Shown in pieces: positions 9,826 through 21,515 of a DNA stretch of 64,000 nucleotides. A model generated the notes under the pieces. That model was not told the origin of the DNA and made no database searches. It worked only from the letters and a program-made list of their open reading frames with translations. Source of the DNA: Punctularia strigosozonata HHB-11173 SS5 (lineage: Eukaryota; Basidiomycota; Agaricomycetes; Corticiales; Punctulariaceae); NCBI RefSeq assembly GCF_000264995.1, contig NW_006767442.1:1582239-1646238 (forward strand), in the 5' to 3' direction. Both the position numbers and the translations under genes were made by a program. Within the stretch, counting starts at the first letter, position 1, and the number at the start of each line of letters is the position of its first letter.

Positions 9826-11376
9826 ATGACACATACATACAACCTCCGCGCTCAGCAGTCGCATCGTCATTCCTCTCCTCAACCAACTACACAGACCGCG
9901 ACAACTCGTAGAGCGAAAACCGCCCAAAAAGAGCTTGCCCCTTCGAATCCTCAGAAGAAGGTCACTGCTCAAGGCCACCCCCGTCGGCCTACGCGACAAA
10001 GCAAACGAAGTCGACCTGCAGAATCCAGTGAAGAGCGCGCTCGAAAGCGATGCCGGCCGAATGTCGAACCATCAGTCTTGGCCTCTGGTTCGCATACGAG
10101 ATTGCCGAAAGAGACATTCGACCTTCCTCCCCCTCCTACCCGACACGCGAAACGAGACCGACCGGCGGAACCCAGCGAAGGGCGCGTTCGGAAACGACGT
10201 CGGCCGAATGCCGAGTCTGCAAATTTGGACGTCAGTTCTCAGACGAAATTACCGGAACAGAGGAGTAGCTTCAAACGATCCGCGGCGAAGCTAAACCACC
10301 TACGAAGAGATGCGACGGATGTTTGGAGGATAGTGGTTCAGACGGAGGAGCTTATAGCGCGTGCCAGCACTAGCGCCAGGTGTTTGCTTTCGGACGTTAT
10401 GCATCTGGACGCTCGGTGCGAAGAATCTCCAGTGCAGCGTGGTGCACATGAGGCCAGATCCGTACAAATCGAGTCGTATGTCACGTTATTCCATTGCACT
10501 TTCTTTGCTCACGTCTCTTGATGCAGCTCGACGGAGAAGGTTGATACCGTGTCCTCGATGGACGAACAGCAGCCCGATGACGCACGAAAGGTCGCTGAGG
10601 GAGAACTCAAGACCCTCATCGCATCTTTCAAGTCTGTCCGGTCCAAGATCAGTGGCAATACCGCGAAGGCCTTCTCGAGCGATGACCTGCGCACCTTATC
10701 CACGCTCTGCGACGACTGGGGCGAGGAGAATCCGGCTTGGCACGATTGCCGATGCAGCGCGAAGCAGCGCAACCGTACCACCGCAGAGTCGTTTCCAAAA
10801 CCCAGGCCTCGAGTGGGCGTGGACCAACAGGGTCTTCCCTTCCATGACTGGAGCGCTTGCCCGCACGAAACATGGCCACCGCGGAGGATGGGGAAGGAAC
10901 GAATCGTTATGGGCGAGGTTGGCATTCTATTCAATCGTACCGTTGTCACGGACGCGCTTGTCCTTCCAGCACCGCTCCGTCCCCGACGACCACGAGCGTT
11001 TGACGAACAGTACCGACCCCAATTCCACGACATAACAAGGCCGATCTATCGCATACTTGAACGCTGGCACCGTGTCTATGGACGATGTTTGCAATGCATC
11101 CTTCGGGCAATCCGGTCGTTCCCCACGTGGATGATCGAGGTGGACGATACGGATGGTTTCGTGGATGGGAACCCCGTCTTTATCAACCTTCTGAACGACG
11201 AACTCGCGGAGTGGGATGAGACGAGCAGGCGATGGAGAATTCTTGTGCAGGATCATTATTCCTGGATACCTGTCCAGGAGTTAGAGACGAAGCCAAGCGA
11301 TAGCGCCGCGGATCCCAAGGTCGTCAATGGGACGGCCACCACCCAGGTTCCCTACAACCACTGGTCTTGGGCCTGA
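9826..11376 (+). CDS. Array copy P2: basic nuclear-type protein with unknown C-terminal domain (2 exons)
   Basis: Exons 9826-10475 and 10527-11376 encode 499 aa. The 51-nt intron contains an in-frame stop, so it must be spliced. The N-terminus MTHTYNLRAQQS is followed by two Arg/Lys modules (TRQSKRSRPAESSEERARKR and AKRDRPAEPSEGRVRKRRRP). Next come a helix-forming stretch (FKRSAAKLNHLRRDATDVWR) and the conserved C-domain: WHDCRC, GVDQQGLPFHDWSAC, YGRCLQCILRAIRSFPTWM, DGNPVFINLL, DHYSWIPVQELE. Closest to P1. Unknown function; the basic repeats suggest nucleic-acid or chromatin association. Confidence 0.8.
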
Positions 11377-12039
11377 ATGTGTTACTTGCATAGCGCAATG
11401 ACATGCCTGCGCCTACTTGTTTTCCATGTGCACTTGAATCAATACTCGGCCCTACGCCGCAGGATACTAATAGGCTAACATTGACAACGCAAGTTGCGTG
11501 CGTTTGATTGTGTCGTCACGTGTTCGCCAAATGCTGCGCTCACGGCTGCTCTCGGACCAGCGCCTTGTCATGCTCGTCGAGTCCGAACTTCGCTGTTGCG
11601 GCACATGAAGTGTTTATCGAGACTTATTCAACAAGATCATGAACATATGGGGATTCAGCTCTCGGATATCGTGTACTATTCCACTCCTCATCCCTGAATT
11701 AGACAAAGCTGACCTTCCGATTTACCAGATGCATTGTCCGGTGCACTGGTAGAGCAATGCGACATCGCTGAGCTACCAAGAGGTCACTTTATGAATACGA
11801 ATGAAAATTATATCCCGGTGTCGCTGCAATGACCCCTTTTTCTTCACCCTTCCGGAATGTTGGTTTTCGTGGCCTTGCATGTGTCACCTGCGCGATCGAG
11901 AGGTGTTTGTGGCCAGGCTCTCAACTATGGGGGCCATGCCTTCCTTGGGCCCATTGTGTTGCATCGGTATATGAATCATGGCCGTTCACGCAATATCGCC
12001 CTTTGCCGCTCTTGCTTGACTCCTCTACAGCCCGCGGAT
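11377..12039 (+). other. P2-K3 intergenic region / K3 promoter
   Basis: No gene is supported. The last 200 bases match the K2 upstream region. A weak TATA-like gtatatgaatcatggcc lies about 70 bases before the K3 ATG. Confidence 0.5.
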
Positions 12040-15000
12040 ATGGCGCAATCTCAAGGATTGGCAAATCCCGCAGTATTTGCCCGACGTGCTTCTTATAAAC
12101 ATGAACTGCGGCAGACTTCCACTGCCTGGGCATTTCTCCAGTCTGCTAGGACAGCGTTACCACATGTCATTTTCGAAGCGCCAACGCAGTCCCGTACCCA
12201 AAACGCTATCGGCATACAAACGTGGCACGTCTGTCGTGACAAATCAGGCTCTCTGCATGCGAATACGAAGAAGACTGGTGAGTCACGCTCGCCGCAAGAA
12301 TCGCAGTTCCTAAAATTACCGTTCACAGCGGACGTATCATACGACGCTGTAGCGTTAATTCTCAAGGGTCCAGCTCAAGGAGGGCAAGCAGAGGAGGTAT
12401 GCATGTTACGGATGAGCGAGGCCGTACAGATGAGCGTGAGCATAACCTCACATCTATCGAAATGATCGAGCCACTCACAAATATTTAGATCAACGGCAAG
12501 GACATGGCAGCCGGGAAACCATATGTACTGTCACCGAATGACATCGTACTCATAGAAGACAATGGTACTGCCGTCAAATTCACACAGAGATAACCGCTCA
12601 CTCCTTATATCAGAATATGCGTATCGCTACCTTGCGAACGTCAGTGAAGCTCCCACACACCTGGGACGCTACGATCTCGATCTGCTCATCGGGTCCGGAG
12701 CGGAAGGAGGTCAATCGTGGATAACTATTATACCCACTCTCAGGCCTAACTTGTGTCATTGTCTGTAGAAGTTCAGCTCGCTACGTGCACCGCAACCAAG
12801 CGCGCAGTCGCTGTCAAAACTGTGAACATGACATACGAAACTTTTGGCAAATTCGCCCATGAGATCCGCCTGTGGGAAGGTTTCTGTCACCCTAATGTGC
12901 TAGAGCTGCTGGATTGGTGCACCAATCCAAAGAGGCCCACGGAGTTATGTGAGTACTCACTTAAAATTTGCTCCAGGCGATATCCATTCCCGTTTTCATT
13001 GTGTATCTCAGCGATGATCACCTCTGTGGCACCCGAACAATCTTTATTACACTATGTCGCGCGTTATGGAAAGCTGCGTAAGCCGCACTCTCGACGTCCG
13101 TGATTTCCCGAGCTTATGATCTGTTTACCCCATGTCAGCCGAATATCTCGCGCAGCCCGTCGTCGCTCAAGTTATAGACGGCCTTATGGTAGGCTTTCAA
13201 GGGTTTCAATGCGAGGTCTTCTCTGAACATTTGTCGGTAGTACATACACGAACAGGGTTTCCTTCACCGGGACATCAAACCTGAGGTCCGTACCTTGTGA
13301 TATCGCCTGTCCAATTGTCCTTGGTCTAACAACATTGCCTTCAGAACATCCTGGTTTTCCACCAGGACGAATCTGGCGTTCTCACCGTCAAAATTGGCGA
13401 TTTCGGGACGTGTATCCGGAAAAAGGAGGATCCTAACGCACCGGTGGTGAGGGGCTCCCATTCCGTTCGATTTTCGCTGGAGCTCATGTTCCGATGCAGG
13501 ACCGTGCGGGAAGTACGAACTACGCCGCGCCTGAAGTGGCGATGAAGCGCAACAACGAGCTAAGCGACGCATTCTGTGTCGGAGGCGTGATGTACTTCAT
13601 GTGGGTCCTATCTTTACAACTCAAAGCGCTTTGGCTGATTCGGGATTCAGATTGTTCAAGAAACGGCCGTTCCTGGTCCGAGAAGGAGCAAAAGACGTTG
13701 TAGATCAAATCACAACCAGGCGATCGCAACTTGTGGAACTTGACGAGGTCGCTCCGAATGCAACGGAAGAGAATGCCGCCGAAGAAAGTGCTCGCGGAGT
13801 GAATGCCGGCGGAGCGAATGCCGCCGAAGAGAACGGAGCTAAGGGGGAAAATACCGGAGCGAATGACGCCGGAGCGGACGACGCCAACGGTGGCAGTGGT
13901 AACAGCAATGCACCCACCGAGGAGGCCCAAGCCACAGGCAACGATGACGTGAAGAAAGGCTCGCTCAGCAAACATGGTGAGCTGAGGTTATATCCTTCGA
14001 AATATTCCTGTGATTGAATCACTCTTACAGCTCGCGCTTTACTCCGCGGATTGTTGCAGGAGAAACCCGAAGATCGCATGGATCTCAGGAGAGCTCGGGA
14101 GTCTCCTTGGCTCCAAGATTGCGTAGTTCCACAAGGGCGCGTTCCGCCTCTGACCTGCGGCGACCCGCTGGTCCAAAACCTTGCCGCTCTCGCTGAGTTC
14201 ACGTCCGCGGCTCTTCCTTATATCCCCAGCCGCTACCGACCTGGAGACGAGCCGGCACCGGCGGAGGAAGTCGTGTCACGGATGCAGCTGCATCCCGCCG
14301 ACAACTATACTCGAGGCGGTACAGAACCCCTCGTCACTCCGGGGAAAACCGTCGTCGCGTCACCCGCTAGGCAGGGTGTTGTAGGGTTTCCTCGTCCGTA
14401 TCCCGTGCAGGAAGACGGTCCGAGGCGTACGCCAGGTCCTTCGGGACCACTCTCCGCACATAATTCGTCAACCCCGACACCGGTCGTCGTGAAGATCGAG
14501 ACAGTTTCTGACATTGATTTGTCCATCGCTTCACCACCCTTCGCGACGCCTGGCAGGAACAGAGCGAGCCTTGCTGCTGCTCCAGCGCCAGTAGCCGTAG
14601 CGTCATCACATTACATCCGTCAAGCCCGGACACAACGTTCAATCCATCTTCGATCGTCGTCGTCCTCGCCGTCGCCTGGCGCTTCCGCCTATGGAGAAAG
14701 CGCTGCTCTAGCCCCGAATTCAGTGCAAGTCGCCGGACCAAGTCGCGCAGCTCATGGTCAGGAGTCGACGAATCCGCTGTTGACGTATCGTCCATTCTAT
14801 CCGCAGCCGTTGCAGCCCATAGCGGAGGACCTGGAGCGCGCAGAGACTGCTTCCCAAGTGCTAAACGCGATTCTGGAGCATGTGCCCGTTCCCCCGCAGA
14901 ACGCTGCTATGGACGTCGACCTTGTCCCTGAGCCAGCCGAAGAGCCAGGAGCTGCAATGACCGACACCGTGCCAGCTGCATCTACCTTGAAGGCCCCTCC

Positions 15001-15244
15001 TCCACGCACGCGGGCTCGTACTCGCGCAAGGAAAAACGCTGGATCCTCTCCGGCAGTGCCTGTCAGACGATCGACTCGCATCCACGACAAGCGCGCTGGT
15101 ACTGCAGTCGGTGCAATTGCCGCGACTCATGATGCGCAGGTCGCGCCAGCGGTCGGGAAGAAGGGGATGTTGGCCACGACCGGACAGAAGAGGAAGCTGG
15201 GCGCACAAGTGGAGAAGGCCAGCAAGAGACAGAAGATGGTATAA
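12040..15244 (+). CDS. Array copy K3: FHA-like / Rad53-Chk2-like protein kinase (12 exons, 866 aa)
   Basis: Best-resolved K model. Exons are 12040-12277, 12329-12435, 12489-12564, 12614-12709, 12769-12948, 13012-13077, 13139-13188, 13241-13285, 13345-13446, 13500-13600, 13651-13976 and 14031-15244; all phases agree. Residues 1-140 are FHA-like (INGKDMAAGKPYVLSPNDIV near the end) but lack the classic GR and S-x2-H residues. Kinase motifs are IGSGAEGEV (about 165-174), VAVK, HRDIKPEN (about 280-287), DFG (about 306) and APE (about 330). An Ala/Glu/Asn/Gly-rich acidic insert of about 81 residues, the longest in the array, precedes ARALLRGLLQEKPEDRM. The disordered tail (464-866) ends with RTRARTRARKN, RRSTRI and SKRQKMV. 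Likely a nuclear kinase. Confidence 0.83.
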
Positions 15245-15976
15245 ACGGTCTTCCCTTTCGTCTCTGATATGAAGCGCCACGATTCTCCCAAATGTAACGC
15301 AGTTTATATGTACCCTATGATCTATGGTCTATGTCATAAATGTATTGAATACGATGGGCGACTATGTCAATGCATCGTTGGACGCAGACTTTGGTAAGAG
15401 CCACGTGGTTTCTGACCGGTGTGCGTCCCAATGATGGGACAGTCGACGCCTTACACGCCCCTTTGCAAGTCCTCTTGTGATCTGGACGTCGATATCTTGC
15501 TTCTTCATCTACTCTTTTCACCTCTTTGGCTTGCCATCGCGTTCGGGTTGCGATCAACTTAGAGCTCCGGTTTATTCAACGCGTGGTGTGGACCACGTGG
15601 CTTCCGGGAGACGTTGTACTCGATCTGCTCGGTCCCAACCGGCAATATGAAGAAACATCGCCTGAATATTGTCAACTTGCTTCATAGCACGGTATGCTAA
15701 CTCTTGATGCGCATTCAGGATATCATACTAAGTCGACGTTGTAGTCACAGGGGCTGTCTCACTCGTGAACGCACCGAACGGCACTTAGTCTCTTTTCGCA
15801 ACGGCTACCGTACCTACCGAAGAACGATTGCTTGTACACTTCGACAGCGACGTCGAAAAACAACCGGGGTTGAATATTGTAACATTCGGAAGCGGGTGAG
15901 TTCAAGCCGGTGACTCGCATGGCCATTGGTTCGATCGTGGCTCACGGTACTATAAAATCTGTTGAATGCAGGTAGC
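15245..15976 (+). other. K3-P3 intergenic region
   Basis: No main gene. The K 3'-flank motif is at about 15314-15340, followed by the E-box element, the short upstream frame MKKHRLNIVNLLHSTVC (15647-15700), and a probable P3 leader intron at 15896-15971. From about 15640 onward the sequence is nearly identical to the P4 leader region. Confidence 0.55.
15591..15618 (+). promoter_or_regulatory. Conserved E-box element upstream of P3
   Basis: Same 28-base block as before P1 and P2, with one change (GAGAG to GGGAG). The CACGTG core is retained. Confidence 0.55.
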
Positions 15977-17532
15977 ATGGCGCATACGTACAACTTCCGC
16001 ACTCGGAAATCACCTGTTCAACCTTCCCCACCAACTATACAAACTGCGACAACTCGCAGATCGAAAGCTACCCAGAGAGAGCCAGCGTCTTCGAAAAACC
16101 AGAAGAAGGCCGTTGCTCAAGTCAAGGTCACGCCTGCTTCTACCCGACGATCTAAGCGAGGTCGTGCTGCGGAAACGAGCGAAGAGCGACCCAGAAAACG
16201 AGGTCGGTCGAACGATGAACTACTACGCTTAGACGTTTGGCCGCAGCCCCTCCCTACGCGACAGTCTAAGCGAGGTCGGCCTATCGGACCAAGCGAAGAG
16301 AGCATACGAAAACGCCGTCGGGCAAATGCCGAACCACCAACATCAGACACCAGGCCAGGAACTAGGTTTCAGGGCAAGATGGGGGATCACGAACGCTGGC
16401 AAGGGTTGCAGGAGATGCGAGGGGACGCAGATCATGTTAGGAGGCTCGTCGCTGAAATGGAAGATGCTCTGTTACGTACGATCCCACTCGTCAGGGATGT
16501 ACTTGTGGACATTGAACGCCGAGACGCTCGACGCGGAGAAACTCTGGAGGAGCTCCTTGGATATAAGGATGCTGCCGTACAAATCGATCCGTATGTTATC
16601 CTGTTCTTGCTGCATCTCCTACGACCGCTCACGCGGCTCGACACAGTTCAGCTGAAAAGGAGCATAGTATGCCCTTCGTAGGCGGCCGACGGCCAGACGA
16701 AACACGAAAAGTCAAGAGGGAGGAGTTGAAGGCCTTTATCGAGTCATTCCAGCACATTTACGCCGAGATCAGTGGCGAAGCCACAATGACATATCCGCGC
16801 GAGGACTTACGCGCAGTGACCACGCTCTGTCAAAAGTGGAGCGAGGTTAACCCATCTTTACACGATTGTGGACGCAGCGTGGACCAGCAGGCCCGCTACG
16901 ACTCGGACAAGGTTTTGCGACCTAGACCTCGCATCGGCGCGGACGAGCAAGGCTATCCCTATCACGACTGGAGTGCTTGCCAGCCCGAGACTTGGCCTTT
17001 CACATGGCTGCAGAGGGAACGTCTTGTGATGCAGCAGCTCGGGATGAGATTCGATAACATCGCCATTGACGCCGACATTCGTCTTCTCCCAGCGCCCCTA
17101 TGCCCGCGGCGACCCAGAGTGTTTGCTAGGCAGCACGAAATTCAGTTCTCCGATATCCCGCAGACAATCCATTCCGCGCTTGAACGCTGGTACCGGATCT
17201 ACGGACGATGTTCGGAGTGCATCGTCCGGGCGATGCGAACCTTTCCCCCTTGGATCATTAAAGTCTTCAAGGAAGATGAACTTGTGGATGGTAATCCTGT
17301 ATTTGCCAACACCCTAGACGACGAGCTGGTGGAATGGGACGAGACATGCAGGCGGTGGCGTCATCTCGTCTTAGATCACTATCGCTGGATACCAGTTCAG
17401 GACTTGGAGGAGAGATCTAGTGACAGCGCTGCTAATCTCGAGATACTCAACGGAACGGTCGATACACCGGTCCCTTACGATCGCTGGGCTTGGACTCGTA
17501 TCGACGTGCGGACACTCCTTAACGCACAATGA
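15977..17532 (+). CDS. Array copy P3: basic nuclear-type protein with unknown C-terminal domain (2 exons)
   Basis: Exons 15977-16590 and 16647-17532 encode 499 aa. The start MAHTYNFRTRKS lies six bases after a probable 5'-UTR intron. Two basic modules (TRRSKRGRAAETSEERPRKR and SKRGRPIGPSEESIRKRRR) are followed by a predicted coiled coil (LQEMRGDADHVRRLVAEMED). C-domain motifs: GADEQGYPYHDWSACQPE (about residue 313), YGRCSECIVRAMRTFPPWI (about 390), VDGNPVFANTLDDELVEWDE and DHYRWIPVQDLEE (about 447). Closest relative is P4. Function unknown. Confidence 0.8.
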
Positions 17533-18662
17533 ATGTTGCGTAATCGCGTGTCCGTCCACACTATGGCTATTTGTTGTATCAGTACTATCATCAATTCTCT
17601 TTTCAGCAATCGACCTTCCATCTCCCTGATTACGGTGCTAACACCTTCTTGTCAAACTTCCGATGCACTGTGTGCGCCAATATTGGCGTGCGGTGCGCTA
17701 TCGGGACCGCGCCGGAAATATATACCTACTACATAAGGCTAAGCATCCGGGAACATCACGTGAGCTACGTCACATTACCGTCACAGTCCTAATTTGGTAA
17801 AAACGACTGTCCCTCCGCGACGACGAGCTGCGTTCAATCCGCCCAACGTACATCCGACTATATTAGACTACCAGCCTACAAAAACAGTGAATTGCTTCAC
17901 CTCCGATGATGCAGCTGCATTGGCATCAGCTGCATTTCCCCGATGAGACCACTCTGACTTTGTCCGAATTCTCATTTCACAGCTAGTTCGGTGTTGATAT
18001 TGGGAAATCCGTAGGTGGCAGTATCAAAGACAACGCTCAGGAGTCCCGGAGAGTGCACAGTGAGCAACGAGGACGACGACGAGGCGACACGTCAAACCAA
18101 GCAGCCGTAAATTGCCTTTTTCGGAATGTCACGCTAATCATGTGATGTTCCCGGATCGTGCATGAGCTTAGCCTTAAGTACTGACGAAGGTCGGCCGGGC
18201 AGCAGCCCCGGGCTGTACATCGTACAGCAGCCAGTGTTGCACTGAATGTTGATGACGACACGTGCTGCGGGCGTCAGCGCGGGATCGTCGACGATCATCT
18301 TCAACAGTGGCATTGACTGGACCCTCACACCCGACAATGCTAATCTTAGTATTGGCTCACCGTCTGAAATACATTCATCTAGGCACGCCTCTGTATCGCG
18401 CACCACCGAAACATCCAGTTCAGCAGTCGCCGGTCGCAACGTTGGGCTACGGGACGGGAGCATGTAAAACCCTGTTTTGTGCTCTTCAATCGCCATTTTG
18501 TGGCCTGCCGTTTATATTACCTGGAACCGGACGTGGTGGCCGTGATCACAATGGCTGCTGTTTAAGCCACAACGCTCTTGGGCCATCTGGTATCACTGTA
18601 TATATTCTGGTCGCTCCCGCATATCTCCTCCCTTCCTTTTGGACTTTATCTCATCCGCATTT
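17533..18662 (+). other. P3-K4 intergenic region with inverted-repeat insertion
   Basis: This is the longest spacer of the array (1.1 kb), with no supported gene. Much of the excess length is accounted for by a segment bounded by imperfect inverted repeats (17733-18178). Its right end holds the K4 promoter, including a block at 18534-18600 (gtggccgtgatcacaatg) that recurs upstream of K5. Confidence 0.5.
17733..18178. repeat. Possible MITE-like element with about 48-bp imperfect terminal inverted repeats
   Basis: The left arm (17733-17780) reads aaggctaagc then atccgggaacatcac and a related tail ending cattaccg. The reverse complement of 18122-18178 reads aaggctaagc, ten extra bases, then atccgggaacatcac and a related tail ending cattccg. 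The internal sequence has no coding capacity. No clear target-site duplication was found, so this could be a degraded MITE or another inverted duplication. Confidence 0.45.
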
Positions 18663-21515
18663 ATGGCGCCAACGCTACGGCCTTCGTCACAGGGGTTGGC
18701 GAACTACAAACTATTCGCTCAACGCGCGTCCCTGAGGTATGAACTGCGACATACTTCCACCGCTTGGGGCTTCCTGCAATCTGCTACGAGGGCCGTGCCG
18801 CATTTGGTTTTCAAGGCTCCGTCTAGGTCTAGCGCCCAAAGCTCTGACGATGTTCAAGCTTGGCGTATCTGGCGTGACATATCCGGAACTCTGCACGCTA
18901 GTGCACAAGAAATTCGTGAGTGGCGCATGGTACAGGGTGAACAGCGACTTATATACGGCTTGCAGCGGACTCGTCATCCACTGCTGTCGCCTTGATCCTC
19001 AAGGGCCCGGGAGAAGGAGCGCACAAAAAAGAGGTGGTTTGCATATCCCCGAGGAGCAAGGCCGCTCATATCAGCGTGAGTGTGAACCTATATACGTTAC
19101 TCAGATCTGACCGCCCGACATCACAGATTAACAACGAAGAGATTGAGGCCGGGAAACTACGTACATTGTGCCCTGACGACACTGTACGCATCGATGGAAA
19201 CGGTGCGTGTTCTGCGCTCTTGTTGCTGGAGTTTCACTCTTATCCCGCTCTAGAGTATGTTTATCGTGATCTCGTGAATGTCGGAGACTATCCAACGCAC
19301 CGAGAACGGTACGATATTGGACTTTCTATAGGACGTGGAGCTGAAGGATGTAGGTCATAAACAGTGGTTCATCGCACGGTCAGCCTGACTCCTGAATGTC
19401 TCCTTGTATCAGTTGTCGACCTCGCCACCTGCATCACAACCGGACGTATGGTCGCCATCAAGACTGTCCAGATGGATTTCAAAACGTTCAATAAACACGC
19501 CAACGAGGTTCGCCTTTGGGAAGGGCTTCATCATCCGAACGTGAATGAGATGGTTGATTGGTATCGAGATCCCGAGAAACCCACGCTTCTATGTGAGTCC
19601 ACCTCCATTGCACCATCCTTCAGGATGCTCACTTCCTAGCATGAACGTGAATTCAGGCACTGTATCCCTTTTGGCCGGTCACCAGTCTTTGTACCATTAC
19701 GTTGCACGTTGGGGAAGACTTCGTGAGCCTCCCTGATGAACACGATATGCTCAATCACTAACCTCTCGATGAATATCAGCCGAGAAAAACGCCAAGCCCG
19801 TCGTAGCTCAAGTTATTGAAGGTTTAATGGCGAGTCTCCTATGTGCGTTGATCGCGGTCACATTCGTCTGACAGTTATCGGCAGTACATCCATTCGGAAG
19901 GGTTTCTCCACCGCGACATCAAAGCCGAGGTTCGTTCACACTTTCCTTGCCCGCACGTTAATAACCGGACTCACAAAGCTACTGCCCAGAACATCCTCGT
20001 CTTCCACAAAGATGATTCAGGCGTCCTGACCGTCAAGATCAGCGATTTTGGAACGTGCATTCCGATTGACAAGAACCCGGATGCGATAGTGGTCGGTGAC
20101 GATCTCATGTGAACTCTTCATAAGCTCATGCGCCGACATCCAGGATCACGCGGGTAGCGGAAATTGGGCCGCACCTGAAGTGGCATTCGGGCGTAACAAC
20201 GAGATCAGCGAGGCCTTTTGTGTGGGAGGTGTTATGTTCTTTTGGTAGGCCATGGTACTGCATTTCCCACTCCATGCTGACGCGTCTGCCAGCTTATACA
20301 GAAGACGGCCATTCCACGTTCAAGAAGGAGCGACCGACATAGTCGCCCAGATCACGACCAGGCAGTCGCAACTTGCGATCATAGGAAATGAGGACGAGGA
20401 CGATGAGATAAGCGAAGAGGACGATGATAATAAACGACCCGGCGGTGACGGTGAGTCAAAAAGTTGTACTTCACATTATATCATTAACGTTGATTTTCCG
20501 CAACTCTACAGCTCGGCGCTTGCTTCGTGGGCTGCTCAAGGAGGATCCTGACGAGCGTTGGGATTTAATGACTGCAAAGGCATCCCCTTGGCTACAAGGG
20601 TGCACAATCCCAAAAGGGCGCGTCACGCCTCTCGCTCCCAACCATCCGCTTGCCCACAACCTCGTCGCTTACATCCACTGCCGCGCCTTGGACCCTGCTT
20701 CTATCCCCGAGCAATACCAGCCTGGACAACAGCCGGCGCCGGTGGAGGAAGTTACGCCACAGATACAGCCGGGAGCCGCTGACAACTATACTCGAGGCTC
20801 TACGGAATCCCTGTCTACCCATGCGCTGTCCTCAGTCACGTTACGCATCCAGGAGAGTATGAGGTCTGCTACTCCACCTGCTACTCCAGGACCAACTGCC
20901 GCCGCACCTAACGATGTCCGAAGACACCGCTCAATCCATCGTCGGTCGTTGTCGCCGTTGCCTGGCCCGTCCGCCTATGAGATTCCTTCCGGAGGCAGCC
21001 CTGCTCCAGCCCTGGGTTCAGCGCAAAACGCCGGACCGAGCCGCCTAGCTCGTGAACACGAGTCGACGGAGCCGCTTTTCACGCCCGTCGTAGAGGACGT
21101 CGAGCATGTCGAGATTGTCCCAGTATCAGTGTCAAAAGCGGTGTTTGAGCACGTACCGGTCCCTACGCTGGACGCCGCTATGGACGTTGATCGTGTCCCG
21201 GGGGCAGCCGAAGAGCTGGGATTTGCGGGCGCCGACATCTTGCCAGCCGCAGTGACCTTGCACGCGGCCCCTCGTCCTACAGGTACTCGGACACGTGCTC
21301 GCGCAGGGAAAGGCGTCTCCTCCTCTTCCCCGAAACCACCTGTCAGGCGCTCGGCTCGCATTCGTGATCAGTGCGCTGGTATTGTTGGGGGGAAAACTGC
21401 CGCACCTCGCGGTGCGCAGGCCGCGTCCGGGGGGAAGGTGAAGGTTGCGACCGGCGAGAAGAGGAAGCTGGGCGCGAGGGTTGAGAAGATCAGCAAGAAA
21501 CGTAAGACGGATTAA
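18663..21515 (+). CDS. Array copy K4: FHA-like / Rad53-Chk2-like protein kinase (multi-exon)
   Basis: Paralogue closest to K5. It starts MAPTLRPSSQGLANYKLFAQ. An FHA-like segment (INNEEIEAGKLRTLCPDD) is followed by Gly loop GRGAEGFV, VAIK (about 19455), FLHRDIKAEN (around 19910), ISDFGTC and WAAPEVA. The HRDIK motif is followed by Ala instead of the family Pro, a tolerated position. The acidic insert is short (about 26 residues, Glu/Asp-rich). The tail from about 20513 is disordered, contains RRSLSPLPGPSAYE and ends RRSARIRDQ and KKRKTD. All splice junctions keep the frame. Predicted active nuclear kinase. Confidence 0.78.

Noticed and set aside
18246-18735. Overlapping open frames in the P3-K4 spacer
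   Set aside because: They cross the inverted-repeat arm and K4 promoter blocks and end inside the K4 first exon in the wrong frame.
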